DNA of 64,000 bases from Calliphora vicina. Taxonomy: Eukaryota > Arthropoda > Insecta > Diptera > Calliphoridae. The stretch is from contig NC_088783.1 of assembly GCF_958450345.1 (NCBI RefSeq), positions 21,393,701-21,457,700 of the forward strand, read 5' to 3'. The translations under genes and the position numbers were made by a program. A model generated the notes under the pieces. The model had not been told where the DNA came from, made no database searches, and worked only from the letters and a program-made list of their open reading frames with translations. Shown here piece by piece: positions 35,140-46,255 of this stretch (the first letter of the stretch is position 1; the number at the start of each line of letters is the position of its first letter).

Positions 35140-35349
35140 TATTTAATAATTTTGTTACTCACTTTTTTCTCGTCACACATTTTAATTAGATTAACAACAA
35201 ATGAACATAATTGACATTAAACATAATAACTGACATGATTTACAAAGGTAAATTGATAAAAAAAAATAAATAACATCAAATAATACTTGGATTAAAGTTT
35301 TAAGGAAAAACGTGTGTTTGGGTTTTTTCGATCTCAGTCCTTATAAGAA

Positions 35350-36838
35350 AGCCTGCATATTTTTGGTGTAGCCTAGTGTAATTAAGATTTTTGATATTGT
35401 TGTTAATTAAATAAAAAAGTGTACATTTATTTAACCTAACTGTTAATAACGTTTTTACTCTGTTAATATTTAAATAATACAATTAAATCCCTTCGCCTTT
35501 CCTTAATACGTATGAGTAATATTTATTTATATATTTTTTTACAAATTAAATATCAATCATACGTGACATTCTTTATTTTCAATTTTATCCATATAACAAA
35601 CCACAAATACATTTTTCTGCATTAAAATCATTTTAAATCCTTTTAATTTTTTTTGTTTCTGTTTTTCTGTAAGTACAATTAAACCTGTTGCATTTTATTG
35701 TCCGCCCTCAAAGATTTAATAAAACTGTATCAAGTTCTTCATTCAGGTTTACTACTTAACATGACCTTACAACAAAAAAAAAATGAAACATTAAATAAAC
35801 TCCCCCATTTTAATACAAATTCAGGTCTTTTCATTCATTCTTTTTATAGATTATACAAAAAATAAATAAAAAAAAATTAAATAAAATTATTTTAACATTA
35901 TTTTTACTTTCGCATACAATGTCGCTTTCTCTATGTACATTTTTGTTGTACAACTTTTTAATGGTCATGTAAACTTTTCAATACTGAGGCAGGAGTTTGA
36001 AGGAGTTTATTGGAAAATCAAAAGAGTTAAAGAGTTGCTTGGTGGTTGTAATAGTTTGACTGATGTGCTGAGTTTTTTCCTGTGGAAAAAAACTGAGTTG
36101 ACAATCGTTGGTCGTTTGAAACCCGGGATGTGTGGCAGTGAAGATCCAATTGTATTGTGAAAGTGGCTCGGTATATTAGGTTTCGAAACACACAAGGGTC
36201 CGAATTATCGCATTTCTCACAAATCATTGCAAACATCAATGCCTCTAACATATCATCCAGCTTCATCTTTGCATACATTTCTTAAGTTTTCGTTTATAAA
36301 TTGAAATCCCAGCTAGTTATGAACTGATTTTGTTGAGTTATTTAGTAGCTACCACATTGGAATTTTTATTTGAAATGAATTCCTTTCCCTTTCTGCCTTG
36401 TAACCTATAAACCTTTTCATTCATTATACGTGTATTTATAAAAATATTCCCATAATGGAGCTGGTAAAAAAGTTTGGTTAATGTTTATTATTTTAATTAA
36501 GCAGCATAAAAACAAAAAATGCAAAAAAAAAAATATGAAGTAGCGAACGAATAAATGAATGAGGGATTTAACATTTTATTATGCTTTAATGAAAATGAAA
36601 ACTGGGACAAAATGTAGCCTACATAAATACAAGTGCACAGAGATACTTGTGTAAAATCTTGTAGATTATACAAATTGCAAAAAAGAGTTTAGCTAAAAAA
36701 GTTGTTGAGAGCATAATGGGACGAAATATTAAGAAAATGTTTCAGAATTTATATTAAATTTGAAAATTAGCTCACCCTATTTTTTTCAATTGAAAACTGT
36801 TATAAAGAAGCTTAAATTTTAATTAAATTCTTCTTTTT
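35350..36838. other. Non-coding stretch, no gene seen
   Basis: AT-rich. Frames around 35933-36278 on both strands are overlapping and show no family resemblance or splice context. Confidence 0.45.
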
Positions 36839-36843
36839 AACTA

Positions 36844-38395
36844 AGGAGTGATATCGAGAAAGAGAGCGTACAAAACTTAACAAATATTTTCAACAAAACC
36901 CAACTTGGTGCCAAACAATCAAAGCTCTGCCATCAAACTGATTCCAATGTTATTAAACAGTATCGGGAGAACTTGTCCGTTGATAGGAAGCCTGGTTCAT
37001 GTAAAAGGAATTGTCCACATGATGTTTCTAAAGCCAGTAAATAGAAAGCATTTTCAAAAGAGCTCCCAACACTTCCGGTAGGAAAGCAGTTTGGTTAGGT
37101 CAATATTCGCACTATTTGGTACGAAAAGTTAAAGCCAATGCAGGTTTAACAAGTTTTTAAAGAAGTTTTTTCCAATTTTTTTTTTTTAATTTTTAAAGAT
37201 TTTTTTTTTTTGAAAAAAGAATTTATGAAAAAAAAAATTTTTTTTGATGAAAAAAATTCGGGTTAAAATTTTGTTTCCCGATTTTGACCGATTGTAGTTT
37301 CAACTTACAATCTACATCGTTGCAATGGACTTTGAAATATCTATCATTAGATATCCATATTGTCTATATTAATGATTTAGTAATCCAGATATAGATCAAA
37401 AATAGGGCAAAAATCGAGGTTGTCCCGGTTTTTTTCCTTATATCTCAGCCATTTGTGGGCCGATTTTTCGGTTGTCGGTAGCAACCGAGCCATAAGAATT
37501 CCCAATATATTGATGTATGAATCATGTTTGTAAGTTATTTAGGGGCTACGGAAAGTAGATTTCAACATGGCTATCTCGACTTCGCTATCTATAACGATTT
37601 AGAATATATATACTTTGTGGGGTCGGAAATGAAAAATGTAGAAATTGCAACTCATGGCGAAGGGTATAAAAATACACTACTCAAAAAGTGCCTGACAGCA
37701 ACTCTGCTAAAAATTTAGAGGCTAAAGACAGAGCACGGAAATTGAAATAAAATTTTTTTTTGGAAAATTTGTCCCAGCTTTCGGCTGAATATTTTTATGT
37801 TGCTGATACTCGAGGGAATGTTGTAGAAAAGTTTAGGACCCAAAATCAGAAAATTTTCTCAAAAATTTCTTGGCATGGTTGAAGCAAAAGATGCTAAACA
37901 TTTGTTACAAAAGGGCTCTATAAATATCGAAATTTACTTCAAAGAATGTTTACAAAAGAGGATACTTCCATTCATAAGACTTCTTAAGTCCACTTATTTT
38001 TGGCCCGATTTGGCATCCTGTCACTATGGTAAACAAGATCTTGAGTGCTACAAGAACAATAATTTCGTATTTGTACCAAAAGAGGCAAATCCTCCAAACT
38101 GCCTGGAGATAATACCAGTAAAGAGATATTGGGCTCTTGTTAAAAAAAAATTGGAGAGCACAATAAAGGTGTCCAAAAGTGCTGTAGATTTTAAACGGAG
38201 ATTGACTCAATAAAAACCCTAATGGAAGGGTGTTCGGAAAAGGTTCAAAAATGCATTTATAGAACTATAAAAATAATATTTTTTTTAAAATGTAAAATAA
38301 TTGCAATCAAATAAATGAAAAATCAAAACTGTAGGTTTAGTGTTTTCTTTTTTATTAACATTTATGTATGTTAAAATTTGTTCGATCTCACTCCT
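36844..38395 (+). pseudogene. Tc1-like transposon copy 2 with transposase remnant, split by a DINE-like element
   Basis: TIRs AGGAGTGATATCGA and TCGATCTCACTCCT are flanked by TA on both sides (36842-36843, 38396-38397), the Tc1/mariner target. The DNA-binding half lies before 37165 (QLGAKQSKLCHQT, IKQYRENLSVDRKPG in broken frame) and the catalytic half after 37672. The frame at 37875-38213 has FWPDLASCHYGK with the second catalytic Asp and PVKRYWALVKKKL at the C-terminus. The position normally holding the third acidic residue, 37 residues downstream of that Asp's neighbour, is Lys (PVK where PIE is expected). Loss of that residue alone would kill catalysis. The intact C-terminus is the best view of this family here. 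Confidence 0.8.
37165..37672 (-). mobile_element. DINE-like element, family 1, nested in Tc1-like copy 2
   Basis: Interrupts the host between gcaggttta and atacactactcaaaaag, which are contiguous in the copy at 57040-57090. Carries the family core (catcgttgcaatgg, atctatcattagatatcc, atatattgatgtatgaatca, gctatctataacgatttaga, tttgtggggtcgg) and ends gaagggtataaaaa. The hairpin end is degraded into A/T runs. Confidence 0.75.
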
Positions 38396-38689
38396 TATAA
38401 TTTGTTGGCTTTCTTTAGTTAGAAGCACCATTGTGTTGAGTTTAAAAGTATTATTGAGTCTTGTTAAACCAAGTAAATTCATACATAACTAAAATTTTGT
38501 TGGTATGCAAATGTAAAAACCGGAGATAGAAAATAAGGGGGTCCACTTATTTTAAGACTATTATTTATCATTAAAAATTTATTTATAGAAACTTTTATAA
38601 AATAAGTTAGTGGCTAAGTTTTTGAAATAGAAGTCAACACTTAAAGCATACAAAAGATACGCCGTCTATAGTAAATCCCACATTTTTAA

Positions 38690-39172
38690 GTCATACACCA
38701 ATAGGTGAAATGTAATCCTTGTCATTTTTGCAAAAAAGTGATAATTTTCTCAGGCTCATATCTTGCAAACAGTTTGGAATTTTGATTTACTCTCTGAGGC
38801 AAAGTTTTAGCCCTTGTCATAAAGAACAAAAATTGTCAACACATAAAATCAAAAAAACTTCATCTTCAAGATCAAAATCGCAAAAAACTTTAAACAATTC
38901 CAAATAATTTTTTTAAAGCTGCCTAAAAGTAAGCTTTAGTTTATAATAATTTATTAGATTATGGCCCAAAACACATAATTACTTTATTTTTTTCCTACTA
39001 ACTTATATTGACCTATTAAGTTAAGAATCATTCGTAGGAAGTTCATATGTTCTAGAAAGTTGTTTATTGAGATCTTAGGTACATTTTTGTAGTTGATTGT
39101 TTCCTTGAATTTTGAACGCTTTGCTACCTATGGACCTGAACAGGGGAAAAAAGGTAAACAATCTAGCTATAT
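38690..39172. mobile_element. LIR-family element, partial
   Basis: Contains ctcaggctcatatcttgc, aacttcatcttcaagatc, gctgcctaaaagtaagc, tatggcccaaaacac, ttgacctattaag, ttgtagttgattgtttcc and tacctatggacctgaac in family order. Both outer arms are missing. It abuts the retrotransposon remnant that follows. Confidence 0.7.
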
Positions 39173-39179
39173 CCCCTAG

Positions 39180-39525
39180 TTAATCGTGGAATCTATCTCC
39201 TAGCTATTTTAGTCTGATACCCTGTAATTTAGGAATATTACACAAAATGTGTTCTACTGTTTCTAGCTCCTCAAATATTCTCGCACAAAATTGGTGTGTG
39301 CCACTATGCCATTTTCCAATGAAGGCTCCAATTGTGCAGTGACCGGTTATCACTTCTAAGTACTAAAGACTTTAGAAATCCATCGAACACAATTAGTATT
39401 TTAATTGCTTTTGCATCCAACTTTGGTCAAATAGCCTTGGACGCCCTGCAGTCCATTCTACTTCTCCAGGTTTGGCTTGTAGAGTTACTGAATCTTTCGA
39501 AGATCATCTTATAATAGTGACATAT
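39180..39525 (-). pseudogene. Non-LTR retrotransposon C-terminal remnant
   Basis: Minus-strand reading after the RNase H domain: VITGHCTIGAFIGKWH, then a Cys-containing segment, then EELETVEHILCNIPKLQGIRLK before stops. The spacing of the HC...C...EHxLC residues is that of the region following RNase H in Jockey/I-type insect retrotransposons. Only about 115 codons remain, with several stops. A second such remnant lies at 58775-60960. Confidence 0.65.
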
Positions 39526-39721
39526 ATTGAGGGTTTGACTAATATGGTCCTTACTAATATGGACCAGATCAAAAAAATCTTTGGAAAATGTAAGATATTT
39601 TTTTTTTAAATATCCTTTGTTCCTAGACGATGTTCTAGAGGATTTTAGGATTTCTAGAAAAAATACTTTAAAATGTACGATTCATTAGCATTAATAAGAC
39701 TAACACTTCTAATGTTATTAA

Positions 39722-39847
39722 CCCCCATTAACACGAAATCTGGTTATGCGCTAATTATAGTTATACTGTCGGTTAAAATAATTTTTGTATGAAAACTGTC
39801 AGTATAACTATTAGTTAAAACATAACCAGACTTTGTGTTACTTGGGG
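39722..39847. mobile_element. PIF/Harbinger-type MITE with TAA duplication
   Basis: The left arm cccccattaacacgaaatctgg and right arm ccagactttgtgttacttgggg are inverted repeats continuing through ttatg/cataa and tatagttatactg. TAA flanks both sides (39719-39721, 39848-39850). No coding capacity. Confidence 0.75.
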
Positions 39848-39854
39848 TAAGTAT

Positions 39855-40980
39855 TTTAATAATAATAATTTTAAGTATTTTATTTTTATTAACTAAAAAT
39901 AAGTGCTAATTTGTAACACGCGAATATAGGGACGACTTATTTTCTTTTTATTCTCTAGAAAAAATAGTAAAAACCCTGGAGATTTGTTTGTGTTTTATAA
40001 AGATTTAATATAATTAAATGTAAATTTTTATTAAGTTATATAACATCATACCTTACTTTACACTCTCACGAGTCCAATTAGTAGGCATTTGGCTGTTTAT
40101 TCCGCTTTAAACATTTATTTACAATACAGAAAGTAATTGAGTGTTTTTTCTTTTGTTCTATTACATACATTTTTAATAGCAAAATCCTTTTTACTTGTAA
40201 AGTGAAAGTATTAAAAATGTTTGTAAATTGAAGGAGTTACAGTGAGTGTTAAGGAAAAATAAAATGAGGTTTAATAAAATATAAAACAAGTAATATAACA
40301 GAGTTACTGACCGACTAATGTAGTAAATTCATGATATAAAACTTATTTAGGGGATTTAGGAGTAAAAAAGAGTAGAAACAGTCATAATTATTACCATTAT
40401 ACAACTAAATTAATGAATATAGAAGTAAAATGTAAAAAACTACTCATCAAGTGCCAAAAAACAGTAGACACACATTTTGTACTTTTTAGAAAAGTACACA
40501 TTTTGTAGTTTTTTATTTCATTAAAAAATTCAATTTAATAGCCTGTTTGAATGATTGATGATAAATCAAGCGCCATTGCTTTAAAAATTGTGCTTGAGAT
40601 CAATCGTTTTTCATCACATAACTATAAGTTTTTATACAATATTCGATTTCTCTAATTTCAACTTCGTGTGTTTATACTGTTCCATTTATGTCTATGTGAC
40701 AATAACTTTAAGAAATAATTTTAACAAATTTCTGACCAAAAATAAAATTTCCTTAAAATCGGATAAATCGGTTCAAGCGTTAAAATTTGAATTTTTAATC
40801 CTCATTTAGTTTTATTAGAATCGAACACAAGTTGTTTAATTTTTTAAAATTTCCATCAAAAATTTTTTGAAAATGTACCGTTTGGGATTAGAGTTATAAT
40901 GGGTTAACGATATCAGAAAAATTTTATATTTAAACATCTGTTGCTAAACGAAATATGGATTTAAATGGATTTTCATTTTA
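39855..40980. other. Non-coding stretch with a Helitron-like 5' scrap
   Basis: About 40290-40520 starts ataacagagttactgaccgac and has ttaggggattt and gtaaaaaactactc blocks, resembling the 5' part of the Helitron at 32927. The remainder is AT-rich without recognisable genes. Confidence 0.4.
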
Positions 40981-40984
40981 ACAT

Positions 40985-42012
40985 TTGTTATACCCTTCTC
41001 CATGAGTGGCAAGGGTATATATAAGTTTGTCATTCCGTTTGTAATTTCTGCATTTTTCATTTTTGTACCCACAAAGTATATATGTTCCAGATCGTTATAG
41101 ATAGCGAAGCCGATATATCTATGTCCGTCTATTCGTCTGTATGTTGAAATCAACTTTCCATAGACCCCATATAATTTAGATACATGATTCATACATCAAT
41201 ATATCGGGAATTCTTCCGGCTCAGTTGCTATTTAAAATCGACAAAATCGCCCCACAAATGGCTGAGATATAAGGGTACAACCTCGATATTTGGCCTATTT
41301 TTGATTTATATCTGGATTACTAAGTCATTAATGTAGACAATATGGATATCTAATGTTAGATATTTCAAAGTCCATTGCAACGATGTATATTAGGCTATAG
41401 TAAGTTGGACATACAATGGATCAAAATCGGGAACAATATTTTTAACCCAAATTTTTTTTTCATCAAATAATTTTATTGTCAAAAATTCTTTTTTCATAAA
41501 AAAAATTTTTAAAAAACCTTTTTTAAAAAAATTAAAAAACAATTTCGAAAAAAAAAAATAAATTTTGTTTACCTAAAAAATTTATTTTAAAAAACAACTT
41601 GGTGAAGGGTATACACTAATACCGGGGTTTGCGTCGCTTCGTTCTGCAACGGTTTCGAAGTTGTCTTTTAAAATGTCTGTGATTTCGAAGTTGCGTCGAT
41701 TTTGTTCCAGTTTGCGTTGCATGGCTTCGAAGTTGCGTCGTTAGTGCTCCGATTTGCATCGTTTTTGTTTCAGTATGCGACGCATGGCTTCGAAGTTGCG
41801 TCGTTAGTACTTCGATTTGCAACGTTACTATGAAAATGTTTGTATTGAAAAATCAATTTTTTCAGCAAAAGTTATGAATCTAGGAACCAATTAAATGAAA
41901 ATCAATACAAATGTATAGAAAATCATGCTTCGTTTTGCGTCGCGATTCTCCAGGACAAATTAGCGACGCAAACCGGGGTATTAGTGTATAAGATTCGACA
42001 CAGCCGAATTTT
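40985..42012 (+). mobile_element. DINE-like element, family 1, with nested GC-rich TIR element
   Basis: Starts TATACCCTTCTCCATGAGTGG, has the family core in order (acgttatagatagcgaagccg, caatatatcgggaattcttccgg, aaatggctgagatataag, gatatctaatgttagatat), then A/T runs, then ggtgaagggtata and, after the nested element, the hairpin end tataagattcgacacagccgaa. Confidence 0.75.
41614..41986. mobile_element. 373-bp GC-rich TIR element with TIR-like internal repeats
   Basis: Ends CACTAATACCGGGGTTTGCG and CGCAAACCGGGGTATTAGTG are a near-perfect inverted pair extending to gtcgc/gcgac. TA lies on both sides (41612-41613, 41987-41988), and joining the flanks restores the DINE-like tail. The interior holds tandem units of about 66 bases built on ttcgaagttgcgtcg and atggcttcgaag, with TTTGCGTCG-like words echoing the terminal repeat. 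The minus-strand 68-codon frame within it is a repeat by-product. Confidence 0.8.
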
Positions 42013-42159
42013 TTTTTGAACTAATCCTTCTTTGCTAAATTTAGTTTTTTGTTTTTAGATGAGGAAAAACCTTCGAAACATTCCAATATAATGACCAGCC
42101 TAGTGTTCAAGTGACATAATACGAAATTAGTACTTTGTTGTGTTACTTTTAAATATTCT

Positions 42160-43010
42160 ATAAAAAAGCTAGTGATAATTTTACTTTCCGATAGAAGATT
42201 TAACGATAACTTTACTTTTACATAAAAAAGTTATCGATAACTTAACATTTCTATAGAAAATTTATCGATAACTTAACATTTCTATAGAAAAGTTATCGAT
42301 AACATAACATTTCTATAGAAAAGTTATCGATAACATAACATTTCTATAGAAAAGTTATCGATAACATAACATTTCTATAGAAAAGTTATCGATAACTAAC
42401 TTTTCTATTGAAAAGTTATCGATAACTAACTTTTTTTTGGAAAAGTTGTTGATAATTTAACATTTCTATAGAAGATTTAACGATAACTTTACTTTTCCAT
42501 AGAAAAGTTATCGATAACTTTACTTTTCCATAGAAAAGTTATCGATAATTTTACTTTTCCATAGAAAAATTATCGATAACTTTACTTTTCCATAGAAAAG
42601 TTATCGATAACTTTACTTTTCCATAGAAAAGTTAACGATAACTTTACTTTTCCATAGAAAAGTTATCGATAACTTTACTTTTCCATATAAAAGTAAAGTT
42701 ATCTATAGAAAAGTTATCGATAAATTGACATTTCCATAGAAAAGTTATCGATAACTTGACATTTATATAGAAAAGTTATCGATAACTTGACATTTCTATA
42801 GAAAAGTTATCGATAACTTGACATTTCTATAGAAAAGTTATCGATAACTTAACATTTCTATAGAAAAGTTAACGATAACTTAACAGTTCTATAGAAAAGT
42901 TAACGATAACTTAACAGTTCTATAAAAAAAGTTATCGATAACTTAACATTTCTATAGAAAAGATATCGATAACTTTACTATTGTATGTAAAAGTTATCTA
43001 TAACGTTAGT
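42160..43010. repeat. 31-bp tandem array of TATCGATA palindromes
   Basis: About 27 units, each an atagaaa-type spacer followed by the palindrome AGTTATCGATAACT and a ttaacattt, tttactttt or ttgacattt tail. By eye about 19 units keep an intact TATCGATA and the rest have single changes such as TAACGATA. TATCGATA is the known binding core of the Drosophila factor DREF, and CGATA that of BEAF-32. The tail variants cluster in blocks (taacattt, then tacttttcc, then tgacattt, then taacattt), indicating local amplification. No neighbouring gene is recognised. Confidence 0.9.
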
Positions 43011-43079
43011 TTTATTTAGGGATTTTATCGCTACTTTAAGTTAAGTTATCGAAATCTTTAATTATAATAAAAGTTATTA

Positions 43080-43705
43080 TGTATAATGCTGGAGAAGTTA
43101 AGAATCATGAAAACTTAGTATCTATTCTTTTCGAAAGTTATTTAAATTTTGTTTGTTACTGTATATTTAGTGCTAAACAAACATTCATTAACCACCATTA
43201 CACACATTTGCTTTACTTATTAACCGTATTAACAGCATTTAAATAACTCTTTCTCACACTCCCTACATTTCTCACTCTTCCTCTCTCTCACATGCATACA
43301 AACAAACACACATTCATATACGAATCCTTTTAAATCAGTCAAGCAAACAACCTTAGCACCTCTTTAACAAAACAAGTGGTTCACTTGAAGTCAACAACAA
43401 CAACAGCAACAAATGCATTTAAACAACAAATAGAGAAAACAAAAATGGAGAATGAAAAACAAAACACTTGACATGATTTAACCAGACTCTTGATAACAGC
43501 AACAACAAAAACAACATTCATCAGCAATAACAAGAACGATAACGTTACACTATTAAATACATGCAAACTAAATAAAACGGAAGTGAGAGACCAAGACACC
43601 CAGAGAGAGAGAGTGAGAACATGAACTATAATCCTAAATAAAAATTGATAACTTGGCAAAAATAAAAAGCAATAATTACTAACACAGATACACTCATTCG
43701 TACAT
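43080..43705. other. Non-coding stretch with simple repeats
   Basis: Contains CT-rich and CA-rich tracts, CAACAACAACAG-type repeats near 43390-43420 and 43498-43520, and a GAGAGA run near 43600. Reading frames across the region are low-complexity by-products. Confidence 0.5.
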
Positions 43706-43710
43706 AAATA

Positions 43711-44094
43711 ATAGGGTGTCCTTTATTTTCCATAATCTTTAATAATTCGTACCAGAATTTTGAAGAGTTTTTGTGACAAATGCGGATTAGGATTTTGGCA
43801 AATAAATTAGAATCGTACATTGATCTTCCGTTTGTTACTTCTTCATTACTAGAAGAAGTTGCTAGAATAAGAGAAACAGTTATATGAAAACAAAAATCAC
43901 TCATAAAGAATATTTTTAATTGAATTTTTTTTTTGAAAAATAAAGCTACTTTGACCCAAACCTCCAAACTTCAAATAGAATGTTCAACATCTTATTTTGT
44001 TAAAATTTTCAAATTTGGTTTTTATATGACGGAGAACAATTTTAGACCTAGGGAGCATCGACAATTGAAAAAGTGCAAAATAAGGGCCAGCTTA
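43711..44094. mobile_element. TAGGGTG-ended TIR element
   Basis: The left end tagggtgtcctttattttcc is mirrored by a right end reading gcaaaataagggccagctta. Same end type as 25317 and 12904. Frames inside (43626-43967 minus, 43933-44133 plus) cross the boundaries and look fortuitous. Confidence 0.5.
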
Positions 44095-44099
44095 ATAAT

Positions 44100-44455
44100 A
44101 CACCAAGTTTCTTGGCATAATTTTTCCTCTTAAACCCGATAGTTGAAATAATTCAGAGTTTTGTTGCTTTCCGGGGGAAGAGTGAAAAGAGCCAATAAAG
44201 TTTTCAAAAGCAATTATTTATTATAGTTGCAAACTATTTGATTAAATCAACAAGTTTTTGATGTGTATATTTTTATTATTATTTAAATCTTTATGGTTTG
44301 ATAATGTTTTTAATTGTTTTTTTTTTATTTTGTGATGGGGGATTGTTTTAAGAAAGTTTGTGCATGTAGAAATTAGCAAAGTTGCAAAATTGTGTGGTAA
44401 ATACAATAAATTGTAATTGATACTTTAGTGAAATGTAGTAAATGAAAATTGAAAA
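44100..44455. other. Non-coding stretch, no gene seen
   Basis: AT-rich sequence without recognisable features between the TIR element and the solo LTR. Confidence 0.5.
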
Positions 44456-44458
44456 TAG

Positions 44459-44985
44459 TGTTACGTTTTAACCTTTTTAAAACGCTGGTTTATTTCCTTT
44501 AAATAAACCGGATACTTTTGATTGCAAATAAAAGCCGTTTAGTAGTTTGAAAATTGTAACAACTCTTTATTTATTTAAAAATGTACAACAACGGAATTAA
44601 ATAGTCACTCAATGTTTTTTTTTATACACGTTTATAAATTCGCAGAAATACACACACACTTTATAATGTACACGAATTCACTTGAAAAACACAGCACACT
44701 TTAAGGCACTCATTTGATGTTTATTTGAATAGCGTCTCTAATAAACTAACTAACGACTGCAACCTCTGCCACTATTTATAACACTGCCATCTGCACTCTA
44801 GATTGCTCTTTAACTGTCTAGAGCTTTCTAATACATACGCCATCTGTGGTGTACTTTCTACAATGTTCCTTAACAGAATATTCGAATTCGAATATACGGT
44901 CGCAGCAAACAGCGTTGCCAACTTACGATCAATGATCAAGTGAAAGCTTTTATTCAATGTTAATAATGCCCACAGATATGTTACA
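44459..44985 (-). mobile_element. Solo LTR of a gypsy-like retrotransposon
   Basis: On the minus strand it starts TGTAACATATC and ends AAAACGTAACA, within the TGTAAC...GTTACA pattern of many insect gypsy-group LTRs. It has TATAAATA at about 44773-44780, an initiator-like gcagtcgttagttag about 25 bases downstream, and a polyadenylation signal aataaataaag at about 44563-44573, in the order U3-R-U5. No internal sequence or partner LTR adjoins it. I found no 5-bp duplication, so it may have arisen by recombination between copies. Confidence 0.6.
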
Positions 44986-45324
44986 GTTTGCTATTACAGC
45001 ACTGCTATTTGAAAGCATTATGCTACTTTTAAATCAGTCGTTAAAATCGTTATATTTGAATTCAAGTACAATTTCGTAACAATAGTAATTGATTGCTGTT
45101 TGTAATTTGCATAGTATATACTTTGAAATTTGATATATAGGTTCTTTATTTTGATTTCGCGGTTTATCTTTTATGTTGATACAAAGTTTATATAAGAATG
45201 GTGTAAAATTGCTCAGTTTTAATTGTATTAAAAAGTTAACCAAAAAATTGTCATTGAACAAACATTGTTACCAAAAAAAGTCATCTTCCATTTTCTGCAG
45301 ATCTTCCTCAATTATAAGCCATTA

Positions 45325-46022
45325 CACAGTGGGGCAGAATCAAAAGACAAGAGTATTTCAGTTTAAGTTATTAAAATGGGCCCTACAAATGCTCCATAGG
45401 GCGGCGTTATTGGGTCTTAAAGTAGAATACCTTCGACATGTACAATTTTTAATTTGTTTCCCTTCCGATTTCAAATATTTTTATATTTTTGAAAAGCGCT
45501 CTACTAGGTCTTGAAATGTTTGTGTGTGCTATTTATCTCTTATAATTCGGAGTTATAGGCAATTCAAAATTTAAATTTTAAAACTTTGTCAGTTAGACAA
45601 CTAAATTACCAACAATATACAGAAAATTTCAGAGCAATGTCAATTCTGAATCCAAAAATAAATGATTTCTAATTTAAAAATTCAAAAAATAGTAGATTGC
45701 AATGATATTTTAAAATACATATCAGCTACTGATGATACTAACAATTGCTTGGTCACTCTCGGAGATTGTGGTCAGTGCGCGTTGTTACTGCATGCTGCTC
45801 ATACGATTCCCAGTCGAGTTGGATCGAGTATTATTGGAGGAGGGTGGTCGACGCCTGGTCGTGCACCGTAAGGCTTTCCCGTTCTTTCAGGAGCATTTGA
45901 TTTTTGTCTATCTACACAATACGTGACGTTATTATCGAATCTGTGATATATTTAAAGTGTGATGTAGTTTAATGAGAGAGAGTAATAAATCTTGTAACGC
46001 TGAGCTTACCCGTGTCGTTACA
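45325..46022. mobile_element. Unassigned repeat pieces, possible Transib-like end and LTR-like tail
   Basis: Near 45327 CACAGTGGGGCAGAATC has a Transib-like terminal word but no partner end was found. From about 45745 the sequence becomes GC-richer, carries an aataaatcttg signal near 45985 and ends TTACCCGTGTCGTTACA, as gypsy-group LTRs do. The frame at 45173-45514 has no family resemblance. Confidence 0.35.
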
Positions 46023-46255
46023 CCTTTAATCCGATATCTTTGAAAAACATACACTGGTGCATATTCCTATAAAAGATTGTAAAAATTAAACATGAACATA
46101 TTTAGGGGGCTACAAATTTGTTTATTAAATTAACTAATTAACTTCACTTAAAATATTGTTTACAAAAAAAATCATTTGTACTTTCGAGATTAACAGCCAT
46201 TTTTAAGGTTATTTTTCTATAAACTCACTTTAATTTATGGGCCATTGTAGCATTA

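Larger units (their letters stand above)
32400..35343 (-). pseudogene. Tc1-like transposon copy 1, 3'-truncated, split by a Helitron
   Basis: On the minus strand the right end has the family TIR (tcgatctcagtcct followed by TA at about 35341). The N-terminal DNA-binding part lies on both sides of the Helitron: start region at 35150-35345, then NPTWSYKKLVKQSKVCRQTV, SNVIKQY and NLSVDRK blocks at about 32780-32925. The middle (to about 32400) follows with stops. The C-terminal catalytic third, present in the 36844-38395 copy, is missing. Host sequence joins cleanly across the Helitron (ttgttgaaaa | tatttaataattttg), matching the uninterrupted site at 57340. Non-functional. Confidence 0.75.

Noticed and set aside
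42160..43010. 31-bp array considered as CRISPR repeats
   Set aside because: There are no variable spacers; the entire unit repeats and the tails vary only slightly.
43381..43967. Minus-strand frames of 92 and 113 codons
   Set aside because: Low-complexity residues from CAA/CA-rich DNA and a crossing of a TIR-element boundary.
45173..45514. 113-codon frame as a host gene
   Set aside because: No family resemblance, no splice context, and it overlaps a repeat end at 45327.
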